Shown: positions 34,875 through 47,339 of the stretch, piece by piece | Layout: each line of letters starts with the position of its first letter | Numbering within the stretch: position 1 is the first letter of the stretch | DNA from: Cryptomeria japonica | Taxonomy: Eukaryota > Streptophyta > Pinopsida > Cupressales > Cupressaceae | Length of the DNA: 64,000 nucleotides | Reading direction: 5' to 3' | Assembly (NCBI RefSeq): GCF_030272615.1 | Contig: NC_081414.1 | Location: 306,761,664-306,825,663, forward strand | Notes under the pieces: model-generated | What the model saw: only the letters and a program-made list of their open reading frames with translations | The model's database searches: none | Told to the model about the DNA's origin: nothing | Translations under genes and position numbers: made by a program

Positions 34875-36411
34875 TGTAGACACCTAAAAATGGTCAACGC
34901 TTGCGGAATCATACTTTAACATTTGCGCATTGCCTTATTTTAGGGTTTTTGCGTCGCATTATCATTTCTCCTATGTCATGCATTTTGTCCTTATCATTTG
35001 CAAGCATCGAGTCATTCTTCTTCATTCTTCATTTATCTCGCTTTCAAATTTGGTCTTGTCGACAACAATCTTCAGTCATGATTTTGGTCAATATGATCCT
35101 GTCGCATCTATGTATGTATTCATTTGTCATCATTTTGGACATCGTCAATCCTAATTAGGGTTTTGTCCTCTTATCAATCTTGTCATCATGCGATCGATTT
35201 GTCATCAATTCTTGTCTTTTGATCAATTTGTCATCAATCTTGTCATTTTGCAATCTATTTTGTCATCGATCCTTGTCTTCTTGTCAATTTTGTCATTTTT
35301 GCGATCGATTTGTCATTGATCGTCGTCCTTCTCAATCGTGTCAATTTGGATCAGTTTGTCATTGTTCCTCGTCAATTGGCGCATTTATCAATCAAATCAT
35401 TTTATCACATTGGTCCTTTGTTAATCAAAGTCATGATCGGGTCAATCAATCTTACATCACGACCTAATTGTCATCCTTGCATTTCTAATTCATCTTTTAG
35501 GGTTTCATGATTTTATTCATTTAACCCTATTTGTCATTTCTCCCTCTAGGTTAAATAATTTATTTATTTATCCTAGGTCTTTGTGTCACAATTAAAAGTT
35601 TAATTTAATTGGCTAACTAATTATTCTTCTTTTTGTGAATTAATTAATAAATGACAAATTATTAATTGATTTACCTAATTTCTCCTAATTCCTAATTTCC
35701 TAGTTTTTTCATCAATTTCTAAATTCCCTCTTTGTGAATTAATTAATAAATGAAAAATTATTAATTAATTCACTAAATTCCTAATTTCCTCATTTTCCTA
35801 ATTCCTAATTTCAATTTCCTCCTATTTTCCTACTAATTTCATGGGAATGACATTTCAATTTGTCATAATTTGTCATAATTGACAATCAATCAATTTTTCA
35901 CATAGAAAGTTGTCATAAATTTGTCATGAATTATTAATCAATCAATTTTGCATAGAAAGTGCAAATTTGTCATAAATTTGTCATAATTGACATAGTTGAT
36001 TTGCAATTTCCATTTGAATTGAATCATGCTAATTTGATCATTTCTCCAATTTGTCTATAAATTGGATGAATTTCTTCAATCTCCGCTAATAATAATGACT
36101 TGTTTGAATTACTTTGTCGGATCAATCACACTTTGAGTATTCTTGTGCCAATGTCAATCTTGCTTTCACATTAGGTTTATGCACTTGAAGTGAGATCCAC
36201 AAACAAAAGGCTATTTGGAGAAGAAAGAAGGACAATGGAGCCACATGAAGGAGACATTCGAATCTGCATCTGGTTTGCTTATTTTTTTGTTTTGAATGTT
36301 TTATTTTCATGTCTTTATTGAGTGTGTTAGGATTGATCATTGCAATCTGCTTTTGTGATTGAGCTATTATTAATACTACTTGCTTTGATGATTTCTAATT
36401 TCCTAGGTACA
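34875..36411 (+). repeat. 5' LTR of element D
   Basis: It starts TGTAGACACC and ends CCTAGGTACA. It repeats at 51023-52532. It is rich in GTCAT/TTGTCAT words and AT-rich TTAATTAATAAATGA blocks. Mismatches with the 3' LTR are mostly C/T or G/A. Confidence 0.92.
36056..36062 (+). promoter_or_regulatory. TATA box of the element D 5' LTR
   Basis: TATAAAT within TTTGTCTATAAATTGGATG is conserved in the 3' LTR at 52176-52182. It lies about 350 bases before the LTR end, a plausible U3/R boundary. Confidence 0.6.
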
Positions 36412-36415
36412 TTAA

Positions 36416-36432
36416 TTGGTGAACCCGACATG
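36416..36432 (+). other. Candidate primer-binding site of element D
   Basis: TTGGTGAACCCGACATG lies five bases after the 5' LTR and has the TGG start expected for pairing with a tRNA CCA end. I could not name the tRNA with confidence. Confidence 0.55.
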
Positions 36433-38491
36433 AACTAACCCCCTAATCATGCTTTTGAGTGCTTTTGAGTTGATTTGAAGGTCAAAAACCCAAGAAACAA
36501 AGTAGTGCAGTGTTTTCTGGGAACTTCTGTGCCTGTGTCAAGCATTCTATGCTTGTGTCAGACATTCTATGCCTATGTCAAGGACATTATGTGCCTGTGT
36601 CAAACATTCTGCGCCTGTGTCAAGACTTCTACGCTTGTGTAAAGTCTAGAAACAGAGGTAAAAAAGCAATGTTTTTACTTGCAAATTGTTCTATTTTGCA
36701 TGCTATTTCTGCTTTTTGGTTTCTTTTGGTACTGATTTTCTATGTAGAACCTTGCCATATGCATGGCAAAGACAAACAAATGAAACTACTAACACATTTT
36801 TGTGTAGGTTCGATAGTCAAAGACTAAACATATCAAACTTCTGAATTGGGTTTTGCAGGTTGCCTTGGATTACAACTAAACTTTGTGTTTGCAATTAATA
36901 TTTAGGCACCTAGTGATTTCTAAATAGGATGGAATGAATGTATGTTTGCTTTGATTGTTGAGTTTGACATTGGAGTAGGAGAGTATGCTCTCATCCTTCT
37001 TAGAGTGATCAAAAATCTAGATCTTCAATACCATGCTCATGTTTTTGATTGTGTGTCACCTTTAGAGGGCCTGCCTTCCCGACCATTTGCTTTTGCAAGC
37101 AAGTGATAATCGTGAGAAGGGAACAACCCAAAGTGAGTACGGCTAGAATACCTTGGCATTCTAACTCACTATAAAAAAATACCTGATGAGCGAAAGCTTT
37201 GAAGGAAGGGTTACGTGGGAATTGCAGTTACTTGGGAAGTGATGACCCTTGAACTCTTTCTCATATCAACATCTAAGTAGGGCCTCACGGTCTAAATCGT
37301 GCTTGCACGACTACATTTTTTTGGTATCTTGATGGGCTTAATGTCTCAATCATGCTTGTGTGACATCAAGGAGTAACGCTTAACAGAAATCCTTACTAAA
37401 CACCTTGTATTTAGAGGCCAAAAATCCTTCTAGTTGCTTGAGAAGGACAAGTTCAGATACTTGGAAGAGATACTAAGTTCGCCATGGGGATATTTCCATG
37501 GGGACTGATGCTTGGCTGCCCTGAGAAGTGAGTGCTATGGAGGGGAGCCTGTGGGGTCAAGCATCTATGTATTCTGCTTGAATCTCATAATGAGTCTACC
37601 TCTCAAGTACCTAATGTCCTTGCCATCCATAAGAAATGTTTGAATGAGCATGATTGTCTTGAGTCTAAGTTAAAATATCTTGTCTTCTTTGCTTGTCAAA
37701 AGTTGAATTGCATCTCATTTCAAAAGCAAGACAAATTGATTCAAAACAAGGTTAAACACAAGAACATTTCATCCAACATAGTTCAAAACACCTTCAAACA
37801 TGGTTGTCAAACATTGTTCAAAATCTTGTCTCAACATTCATGTCACTTAGATTTATGTTCATCCTAGGTTTGCATTTTGCAAAGTCATTGTCAAGTACCA
37901 AGGTTAGGTTTCTCCTAAGTCATACTCCTTTGCATATCAATAAGGGTCATCTATTTTCATGTGTTCTCTTGCATTAAAGTCATATCATTGTCATACATTC
38001 ATATTTGCATACCCTAGGTCTCTTCATTAAGTTTAGGTCATTATCATATCATATTAGGGTTATTTGCATAGTATTTGTCTCTTTGCATATAGTGTCAAAA
38101 ATTAGGTTTTGTCATGCTTGAGTAATCCAAATCTTTGATAAACCCTAAGTCATTGTTAAGAAGTCTAGACCTTATCAAACCTTTTCTCTTTATGTCATTA
38201 TTGTCATTTGGTCAAACCTAGCTTAGTATCCAAGCATATAGGGGAGACTTTGTCATTTGTCCTTTTGTCACTTGGTCCTTTTGTCCTTTGAGGTCTAGAC
38301 ATCATTTCAATTTCCTAAGGGTCTCTTTTAGATCTGCATTCCAAAAAGTTTGTCAAAATCTTGAAAAACAACCAAAAACATAGGTTACATTCTTGCCATA
38401 GATTGCATTTTTATTTATTTAGTTTGCATTTAGTTGCATATCATATATTGTCTTTGAAAGATTCCAAAAATATTGCATTTGCATAAGCGAC
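36433..38491 (+). other. Leader of element D
   Basis: About 2 kb without a supported gene, as is usual for Tat/Ogre elements. It contains a tandem repeat near its start (36525-36650) and many GTCATT words towards gag. Confidence 0.7.
36525..36650. repeat. Tandem repeat in the element D leader
   Basis: Six imperfect copies of a unit of about 22 bases contain GCCTGTGTCAAGCATTCT. Related GCCTGTGT words and their complement (ACACAAGC) recur near 50380-50490, just inside the other end of the element. Confidence 0.8.
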
Positions 38492-40888
38492 ATGCCTATT
38501 GAAACAAGATCAAAATCTAAAAAGATGGGTGAACCAGCATATCAACCCATTGACAACATATCAAATTCGCAGTTTCAAACTAGTCAAACAGTGCAAATTG
38601 AAGGTTTATCAAACACATCATCACCACCATATGGAATGGTTCCACTTGGACCACCTTCATTATATTAACCAGTGTTTGTACCTATGAAACCAGGACATGG
38701 GAGTGTTCCACCAACTCCAAGAGGAAGTGCACCTTTCAATTGGAATCAACCAAACCTGCAACATGAAATTCAAACGTTACATGAGGAACAAACCCTTTCA
38801 CAAGGATTTGGTTCAGATCAAGGCATTCAACAAGAAATGAATCCAAATGTCCAACCAGATTCTTCATCTGATTCCGATGCTTCTGATGATGTTGATATGT
38901 TCCTTAAAGATCCTAAGATGATGAAAAAGATGGATAAATTCTTGAACAAGATCTTTAAAATGTTCCCACAAAAATATCTTAACATGATGAGTAATGTGAC
39001 CTCCTCAAGTGAGCAAATCAATGTGCAAAAACAACAAAGTGGTGAGCTGTTTAGTTTCTCTCCACATCCAAATGAAGGAAATATGCAACAAGAAACTCAA
39101 CCTACCTTGATGAGTAAACGTGCTTCAAAAACATTGACAGTGACTATTCCTCAAAAGTCACCATTTGAGACAATAAATAATCCATTATTCAACACAACAC
39201 CTATGCAACAAGATCAAATGAAGACCGTGCAAATATTGACAACTATCCCTCAACAAGAAGTGGTTCCTTACATGCATAAAATTGGATCAACATCTAAGAT
39301 GCAAGAAAGCTTCATGACTGGAATGCCTGATATCACCAATGTCGAAAATAATTCCATGATGCAACAAAGTTCTTATGTCCCGTTAAGCTCAATATATTTA
39401 CCAAACAATATTGCAACAGATCCTTCGATAATGGTGATGCAAAGAACTACGGATAGTGGTTTGCACCAACAACAATTGTTGCAACAATTGAGTAATACAC
39501 AAAAGGTGCAACCGAATGTGCAAACAAGCAATGTCCAACAACAACAATATCGCATTTGACAACAAATTGTAGTGCCTTCAGCACCATTACAAGTTAATGC
39601 AAACTTGCAACCATCACAATGGATTGGACAAACAACACAGCAAGTTAATGCAAGTGCTATACCCCATCTTAAGGAGAAACAACAAAAACCACCTAAACAA
39701 AGTTTTTTGCAAATGATGGGATATACACCATGACAACAATTGGCACAAAGTCAACAAATTCCAATTCGTCAACATCAACAACATGTGCCTCAATATGTGC
39801 CAAGGCAAACAAGCTATCATACTTCACAACTGCAATTGGTGCCTGTGCAATATCAACAACATACTCAATTGCAATATCAACCTAGGCTACAAGAAGCACA
39901 ACAACAAGGTCGATATCAAGGCATGGCACAACCACAAAAACAAGAGATGTACCAAGAACATTATATGTCAGAGACACCAAAAATGGCCATTTCAGAGCAT
40001 CAACAACTGATCGGAAATACGATGTATCGACAAAGAGTACCCACCGAGATTAATGATGGACCTTCAAAATCTAATACAATTGTGCAACAACTTGAGAAGT
40101 TGCAACGACAAGTTGACGCATTAGAAACTAAAGGAACAAAGAAGTTGTATACAGATCAGGATTTGTGTCCTAATCCATTTGATAAGAGCTTATACATGCC
40201 TCCATTCCCTAAACATTTTGAGGCACTTAATTTTGAGAAATATAAAGGGAATGGCAATCCAAAAGATCACATTCGAGCATTTTTTGTGGCATGTACTGAA
40301 GTGAGTTATGAGGAGACATATTTAATGCGATTATTTGCATGAAGTCTCACGGGACAAGCCATGGATTGGTATTCGCATCTGCCAGGAAATATAAAGATTT
40401 GGTCTAAATTGGCTCAAAAGTTTATATCTCACTTTGCATTCAACATCAACAGTGACGTGACCATGTCAGATTTATGCAGCACCAAGCAAAAGCAAGGTGA
40501 ACCATTAGTGACTTTCTTGCGATGATGGCAAAGCTTGTATAGTCGTTCTTCCCTAGATATACCTGAAGAACAACAAGTGAATCTGTTTATCCAAAATTTG
40601 GTCCCAGAAATGATGTATGAACTAAAATTGAAAAGTCCTAGTACTATAGAGAAACTCATTAAGAAAGGGATGAACATTGAAACTGCTCTTGTAGCTAAAG
40701 AAATCATTAAGCTTAACAAAGACAGTGACAACACGAACAATTCAGGGGATAGAAATAGATTTTGGTATAAGAACAAGATTGTCACTAATGATGGAGTTGT
40801 TGATGCAAGAGCGGTGAATACGAATCAACCCCCATTCACAATCAAGAAATTGAGTGTTCCTAATATATCAACTATGGAACAAAATTGA
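38492..40888 (+). pseudogene. gag: Element D gag
   Basis: The ATG at 38492 opens MPIETRSKSKKMGEPAYQPI. A long Gln-rich, low-complexity N-terminus (to about 40130) precedes the gag core: MPPFPKHFEALNFEKYKG, NPKDHIRAFFVAC, SLTGQAMDWYSHLP and EEQQVNLFIQNLVPEMMYEL (40200-40640). Stops interrupt at 38666, 39557, about 39731, about 40340, about 40523 and 40886, all in the same frame. The Gln-rich N-terminus is longer than in most gypsy Gags but is usual for large Tat-type elements. Confidence 0.85.
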
Positions 40889-41026
40889 ACACCAACAAGC
40901 AATGTTACTCAACAGCCACAATACCAACAGCATCTTCAACAATATAATCTACAACAAGGCCAGCTCCAAAGCCAGCAGCGCAAACCTTTCTGATCAAGGG
41001 ATGGGCCTCCTTAATAATTTACACCA

Positions 41027-42511
41027 TTGGGAGAGCCTATTGAGTTGGTAATGAAACAATTAATACAAGCAAAATTTATTAAGCTACCAGATATCAAGGC
41101 AGAACCAGTGGTAAAACCGCATTGGTGGAATGATAATGCATACTGTGAGTATCATCGGTCCAAAGGACATAAAACCACATCATGTTTTCAATTGAAACGT
41201 ATGATTCAAGATTTGTTAGAGCAAGGAGTAATTGAGGTAGATCCACCCCATGCGACCTCTAACACTGATCATACTATTTTCAAAACTCCTTTGCTTGATC
41301 ATGACAAGGGTAAAGCGTCTTCTTCAAACTCTACCCAAACAACAAATTATGCAAACACTGGTTATAACAATGTCATCAATTGTTTTCATGCATCAAATGA
41401 GTATGTTTCCACCCTAAGAATAAAGGGACAAGATCCTTCTTGCGCAGTTACCACTCGTCGATCTAAAATAGTCCTGAAAGGAGCTCCCGCAGCTCCTTCC
41501 AAACCAACTCCTGCAAGTCAGTATAATCTCTTGGATCATCTAGGAAAGACACCTGCACAAATATCAATCCTTGAGTTGTTGAAAATGTCCCCCATGCATC
41601 ATTCAGTCCTAGATAAAGCTTTAATTGAGTCCACTGTCCCAACGGATATTGATGTTGACCAGTTTCAAGCCCGGATTGGACATCTAGCTGTTTCCCAAAA
41701 TGTTGCATTTTTTGATAATGATATCTCACCTGATAAGCTCCCTCATAATGATCCTTTACACCTTGAAGTCTTTGTCCATAATTGCAAAATCCAATGAGTC
41801 TTGATAGATGGCAGAGTGGGTCTTAATATTTGTACCTTGAGAGTGGTCATTGGCCTTGGTTATACAGAAAATGACATTGATGCTTCCAAAAGAATAACAA
41901 TCAAAGCATATGATGATGCTGAGCGCCCATCCAAAGGGATAATTACATTTCCTATCAGAGTCGGTCCAGTGACAGAAAACACTTTCTTGCAGGTCTTGGA
42001 CCTTGATCTCCCTTACAATATGATTCTTGGCCGTCCATGGATCCATGCAATGAAAGCAGTTCCATCCACCTATCATCAATGTTTAAAATATCCTTACAAT
42101 GGAACTGAGATAACAATTCCAGGAGATCCTAATTCATTTCAATTTTGTGCTACTCTAAAGGATACCCCTCAGCAGCAAGTCCCAATCAATAGAGAGGCCA
42201 AATCACATAGTTATGTGGATCCTAATGAATTGTTAGATGTTGTCAAAGGAAAATTGAAGATACAGGACCAAGGATGCGGAGAATATTCAATGGATCAAAC
42301 ATTCCTCATTGGGAATTTACCAATATCTCCAAAATCATATGGCAAACCGCATTTATTGCAAAAGGAACCTAAGGTCATTATTCAATATCAACCTCCCACT
42401 ACATTTACAAGATGGGGTGAACTTGACAAAGAAACTTTAGATGATGATGTCATAGATTGGCTTTATAAGGATCCAACTAAGACCCCACCTGTCAGGTTGC
42501 CAGTGGAATGA
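41027..42511 (+). pseudogene. pol: Element D zinc-binding segment and aspartic protease
   Basis: CEYHRSKGHKTTSCFQLKRM (about 41140) is the Cys/His segment typical of Tat Gag-Pol. The protease loop LIDGRVGLNICTL (about 41803) matches the DGG-type loop of Tat proteases (element G has LIDGGVGLNICAL), here with Gly changed to Arg. ITIKAYDDAERPSKG and MILGRPWIHAMKAVPS follow. One TGA directly precedes the protease loop, where an Arg codon would fit. Confidence 0.83.
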
Positions 42512-43357
42512 TACGGCAAAGGATTTACTATGCTGCAAAAGAAAGGATATGATGGCTGCAATGGCTTAGGCCTGAACAACAATGGAAAGCTAGAACCTAT
42601 TATACTCAAGATGCAACCTCCAACTTTAGGGTTAGGTTTTGTACCATTGCGAATTGGATCCTCATCTACCAAAGTGACCACATGTGGAAAAGGGAGTGAC
42701 TCTAATGATGAAATAACACCTAAGGATACCCAACCCAAAACTAATTCCAATGAATGGGAGTGGAGTTCTTTTTCTTCTAGCTCCTATGCCCTTGACAATA
42801 TTTTCCTTGACCCTGATAATTTGCCTATGGAAGACAAACATGAAATAACTCCTCTTCCTAAAACATGTCCTAATGCTTGGATAGAGTCATTCTGGGATCC
42901 AAGCTCTGAATCAGATACAAGTAGTTCAGACAGTGATACTACAGATGTTTACATCTCAATCCTCTCTCTCCTTAAAAATGATAATGACATGCCCCTCATC
43001 TATCCCCAACTTATCCAACATGACCAACAAGAACCACTCACATTAGACTGTTTTCAAAATGACGAAGCAATTGCAGAATTCCTTGGACTACGGGAAGGCA
43101 TACCACAAGGTGATCATAAGGTAGGATTTTCTATTGACCTAGATTCCACAGCATATTTTGGGGAGTCAACTCCATCTTCCAGTCATCAAAATGAAAAAAG
43201 AAAAGAAACAGTAAAAAATCAAAAGAATAGATCTTTGAGTGAAAACCATAAGGCACTCTTTGATCATGCAAAAGTAAAAATAGAAGACGTACCTGCGGGT
43301 GAAAACCTCTCTAAGGTGCCCAAAGCTGGAAGAGTGGACATACCCCTATCAAGTTAG
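42512..43357 (+). pseudogene. pol: Element D G-patch-like segment and acidic linker between protease and RT
   Basis: The stretch GFTMLQKKGYDGCNGLGLNN, then GKLEPI (42520-42605), fits the glycine pattern of the G-patch, an RNA-associated motif. It is followed by a long Ser/Asp-rich linker (SSESDTSSSDSDTTD-type composition) that ends before RT. The same arrangement is seen in element G near 13110-13200. Known retroviral precedent: a G-patch follows the protease in betaretroviruses. Confidence 0.65.
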
Positions 43358-43375
43358 GATAAATCAACATTTCTC

Positions 43376-44330
43376 ATGGAAATGACCAAAGAAATAAATT
43401 TGGGTACACCTGACAACCCTAAGGTCATTCATTTTGCTACTTCTCTATCACAACAGGAAAAGATAGATTTTGTCAATTTCTTTCTTGAGAAGAAGATCAA
43501 CTTTGCATGGTCCTATGCATATATGCTTGGCCTCGATCCAAAATTAGTCCTTCATCATTTGCCATTAAAAGCAGATGCCAAGCCTGTCAAACAGAAACTT
43601 AGAAAGATGCATCCCTAGGTGGCTCTTTTGGTCAAGGTAGAACTAAAAAAACTACTGGATGTGGGCTTTATCAAACCCATCGATTATGCAGATTGGATTT
43701 CAAATTTAGTACCAGCTAGCAAGGTAACTGGGGGCACTAGAATCTATACAGATTTTAGGGATCTCAATAAAGCATGCCCTAAAGATGACTTTCCACTGCC
43801 AAACATAGACATCATAGTGGACATGACTGCTGGATATGAGATGCTTTCATTGATGGATGGTTTCTCCAGCTATAACCAAATTTGCATTGCTCCTGAAGAC
43901 CAACATAAGACTACATTCACATGTGCTTGGGGTACCTACTATTGGAATGTGATGCCCTTCGGTCTTAAAAATGCAAATGCAACATATCAAAGAGCGATGA
44001 CGACAATTTTTCATGATTTCATGCATACTTTGATGGAGGACTATGTTGATGACTTATTATGTAAATCTGTCACAAGAGATAGTCATCTAGCCATCCTGGG
44101 CCCAATCTTTGACTGAATGGAGACATACAAGCTTAGACTCAATCCAAAGAAGTGTGTCTTTGGTGTCACAGCTGGCAAATTACTAGGGTACATTTTTTCT
44201 CACAGAGGCATTGATGTTGACCCTGCCAAGGTTAAAGCAATAATGGATATGCCTCCACCTTCAAATCTCTGGCAATTAAGAAGTCTGTAAGGAAAGCTAC
44301 AGTCAATCCACCGCTTCATAGCTCAGTTGG
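43376..44330 (+). pseudogene. pol: Element D reverse transcriptase
   Basis: Motifs in order are INFAWSYAYMLGLDPKLVLH, the RT start LLDVGFIKPIDYADWISNLV, YTDFRDLNKACPKDDFPLPN, SLMDGFSSYNQI, WNVMPFGLKNANATYQRAM and the catalytic YVDD at 44042-44053. In-frame stops occur at 43355, 43616 and about 44114. The motif set is that of Tat-lineage RT. Confidence 0.9.
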
Positions 44331-45310
44331 CCGACAAATGTCATCCATTCCAGCATCTATTGCATAAATGTGTCACTTTTAAATGGACTAAGCAATGTCA
44401 ATCAGCCTTTCAAGCTCTCAAAGACTATTTGTTGTCGCCGCCTATTCTAATGCTTCCTATAGAAGGAAAGCCATTTTTATTGTATATTTCTGCAACTGAA
44501 ACGGCACTAGGAGTTCTCTTGGCCCAACAAGATGAGAACGGCAAAGAGCAAGTTATTTATTATATTAGCCAGACACTAGTAGGCTATGAGCTGAATTATT
44601 CAACTATTGAAAGGGCATGATTAGTAGTGGTATTTGCAACACAAAAGCTCTGACACTATATGTTAAATCACCAAACATTGTTGGTTGCAAAAATTGATCC
44701 CCTAAAATACTTGCTTAGCAGAGCAGCTTTGACGGGTCGCCTAGCAAAGTGGGTTATGATTCTTAGTGAATTTGACATTGAGTATATGGAGCAAAAGGTG
44801 ATAAAAGGACAAGTCATAGCAGATCAACTTGTAGAGGCTCCTATTTATGATGATCATCCCATGTTGATAGATTTTCTAGATGAATTAGTCTTTTCTCTTA
44901 CATCTTCTAATGAATGGAAGTTATACTTTGATGGGTCCCATACCAAGTTTGGGTCTGGAGCAGGCATATTGTTTGCCACCCCTCAAGGTGATGCTATTCC
45001 CAAGTCCTATAGAATCACTTTCCATTGTACCAATAACATTGAAGAGTATGAAGCACTGGTCATAGGACTCCGAGTAGCGGTCCACTGGAATATCACACAT
45101 TTGCAAGTCTATGGAGATTCTCAATTAGTCATCTGACAAGTGAATGATGACTACGAAACAAAAGATGAAAAGCTTATTCCCTATAAGCATATGGTGGACT
45201 TCTTCAAGACAAAATTCACGGCTATCCATTTCAATCAAGTTCCAAGAATGCAAAACAAGTCGGCAGATGCGATGGCTACGATTGCTTCCATGTTGAATAT
45301 GCCCCACAAT
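44327..45310 (+). pseudogene. pol: Element D dual RNase H (RNase H plus archaeal-type RNase H)
   Basis: The first RNase H runs from about 44460 (LYISATETALGVLLAQQDE, then SQTLVGYELNYSTIERA) through ILSEFDIEYMEQKVIKGQ. The second begins at about 44915 with KLYFDGSHTKFGSGAGILF and keeps NIEEYEALVIGL and VYGDSQLVI plus a final NKSADAMA, giving the D-E-D-D set. A tandem second RNase H of this type is diagnostic of the Tat lineage. Stops lie at about 44618, 44651 and 45134. Confidence 0.87.
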
Positions 45311-45565
45311 ATGGACAAATGTGAATTTTTAGTTGAACAATTGTTGGTTCCTTCTTTTGACATTCTGACAGCAGATGTGATGTGCGTTATTGTTGGTCCC
45401 AACTCCCTGTGGTATAATGATATATATCAATATTTGAAATCCCAAACCTTACCACCCAACCTTTCCGCTAACCAATGCCGAGCCTTCATTTGACAGACGG
45501 CCAAATATGTCATCATTGCCGACACCCTTTACCGTCGTTCCTTTGACCATACCCTCCTCAGGTGT

Positions 45566-46669
45566 TTGGATTTTGATGAAGCACAAACGACTTTACACGA
45601 GGTTCATGATGGTATATGTGGGGGCCATTTCAATGGTCTGAGCTTAGCTAAAAAGTTGATTCATGCTGGGTATTATTGGCCCACTCTAGAAAAGGATGTT
45701 CATGATTTTGTTAAGAAGTGCTACAAATGCCAGATTCATGGAAATTACATTCATGCACCAGCCCAAGAGCTTCATTCTGTCATATCTCCATGGCCCTTTT
45801 CTCAATGGGGATTGGATCTTATTGGGAAGATTCACCCGACATCTGCAAATGGACACAAGTTTATCATTACAGCCACAGAGTATTTTACAAAATGGATCGA
45901 GGCTATCCCCATGACCTATATCACTGGTGTGCAAATTTCAAAATTCCTATTGAATTATATCATATGCCGGTATGGGGTTCCTCTTTCCATAGTCACTGAT
46001 AATGGTCGCCCCTTCAAGAATAAAGATGTCAAGGAACTCTGTGAAAAGTTTCATATCCAACACTATTTCTCCAGTCCATACTATCCACAGGGGAATGGTC
46101 AAGCCGAAGCATCAAATAAAACCATTATCAAGATCCTGAAAAAGGTTGTCAATGACGCTGGTCAAGATTGGCATGTTCAGTTGAATCCAGCACTATGGGC
46201 TTATCGCACTTCTATCCGCACACCTACTGGCGCAACACCTTATTCCTTGGTGTATGGTGTGGAAGCCATTTTACCCTTGGAAGTGGAGATTCCTTCCTTG
46301 CGTGTTTCCTTGCAACATCTGATTGATGATGAGATGCATAGAGTCTCTCAGTTGCATTAGCTTGAGATGTTAGATGAGAAATGTCAGACAGCCCTGACAC
46401 ATTTGCAAGCATATCAAAACCATCTTCGTCACTCTTATAATAAGAAGGTTAAAGGGCGACACTTCGAAATGGGAGATCTGGTTTTAAAGGCAAACCCTAA
46501 GAATGCACAGTCTACTGACATCATCAAAGGTAAGTTTGAACCTAATTGGGTTGGGCCTTTCATAGTGATTGCAGCCTATGGCTCGAGGGCATATCAGCTT
46601 GCCACACTAGAAGGTGAACCTCTGTCTGATCCTGTAAATAGCATGCATTTTTGCAAGTACTGGGCATAA
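45566..46669 (+). pseudogene. pol: Element D integrase
   Basis: The HHCC zinc region (EVHDGICGGHFNG ... CYKCQIHG) is followed by the core with WGLDLIGKI (first Asp), VTDNGRPFKNKD (second Asp) and NGQAEASNKTI (Glu), so the catalytic triad is intact. The segment LRHSYNKKVKGRHFEMGDLV and a C-terminal DNA-binding part end at TAA at 46667-46669. One TAG at about 46358 splits it. No chromodomain is present, as expected for Tat elements. Confidence 0.9.
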
Positions 46670-46689
46670 TTTTCTATCAGCACTTCTTC

Positions 46690-46800
46690 AAGTATGATCC
46701 TAAAAAAATACAAAAAAATTGAAAAAGCAAAAAAATACAAAAAAAAATTGAAAAAGCAAAAAAGTGAAAAAAAAAAAGCAAAAGGGAAAAAGAGCAAAAA
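46690..46800. repeat. A-rich tandem repeat downstream of element D pol
   Basis: Units of AAAAAATTGAAAAAGCAAAA repeat about five times. Such variable A-rich arrays are common just 3' of pol in Tat elements. Confidence 0.75.
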
Positions 46801-46833
46801 AGTAAAGAAAACTGATTCGCCCTCTAGTGAAAA

Positions 46834-46886
46834 CCTGGCAAACAGGCACTTTGGGCAAGTACCATGGTGAAAACCTGGCAAACAGG
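46834..46886 (+). other. Duplicated small hairpin downstream of element D pol
   Basis: CCTGGCAAACAGG occurs at 46834-46846 and 46874-46886, each inside GTGAAAACCTGGCAAACAGG. CCTG pairs with CAGG around a GCAAA loop. The role is unknown. A related motif is familiar 3' of pol in other plant gypsy elements. Confidence 0.55.
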
Positions 46887-47129
46887 CACCATGTGAAACA
46901 AGATCATTGCTCCGTCATCTGTCATGACCTCTAGCTATGCTTTCTCTTGGCCGGTTTATCATGTCTATCTTTGTCTTGACCCAATGTTTTGTTCCAGGCC
47001 TATGATTGGTCAACATCATTGTCTTGCATACTCTATTTCTTGTGCATACATTCTGGTCCAGGCTTCTATATATGTCTTCCCGATGTGCATTGGGTACGCT
47101 CCCTTTGTCATGATCAATCACTAGAGTTT

Positions 47130-47335
47130 CTAAATTGAAAAATGTCCTGAAATAATTCAAAAAAAATTGAAAAATGTCTTGAAATAATTCAAAAAAAAAT
47201 TGAAAAATGTCCTGAAAAAAATCCCTAAAAATCAAATAATGTCCTGAAAAAATCCCTAAAAATAAAAAAAATGTCCTGAAAAACTTCCTAAAAAGTCAAA
47301 TAAAGTCCTGAAAAAAAAATGAACACAAAAAAATT
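47130..47335. repeat. Tandem repeat, unit about 35 bases
   Basis: Six to seven degenerate units of the type TTGAAAAATGTCCTGAAATA followed by A-runs. Confidence 0.8.
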
Positions 47336-47339
47336 GTAA

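Noticed and set aside
37183-37197. CTGATGAGCGAAAGC, resembling the conserved core of a hammerhead ribozyme
   Set aside because: The two core boxes are almost adjacent, so stem II is missing, and no matching stem I/III pairing with a cleavage triplet was found nearby.
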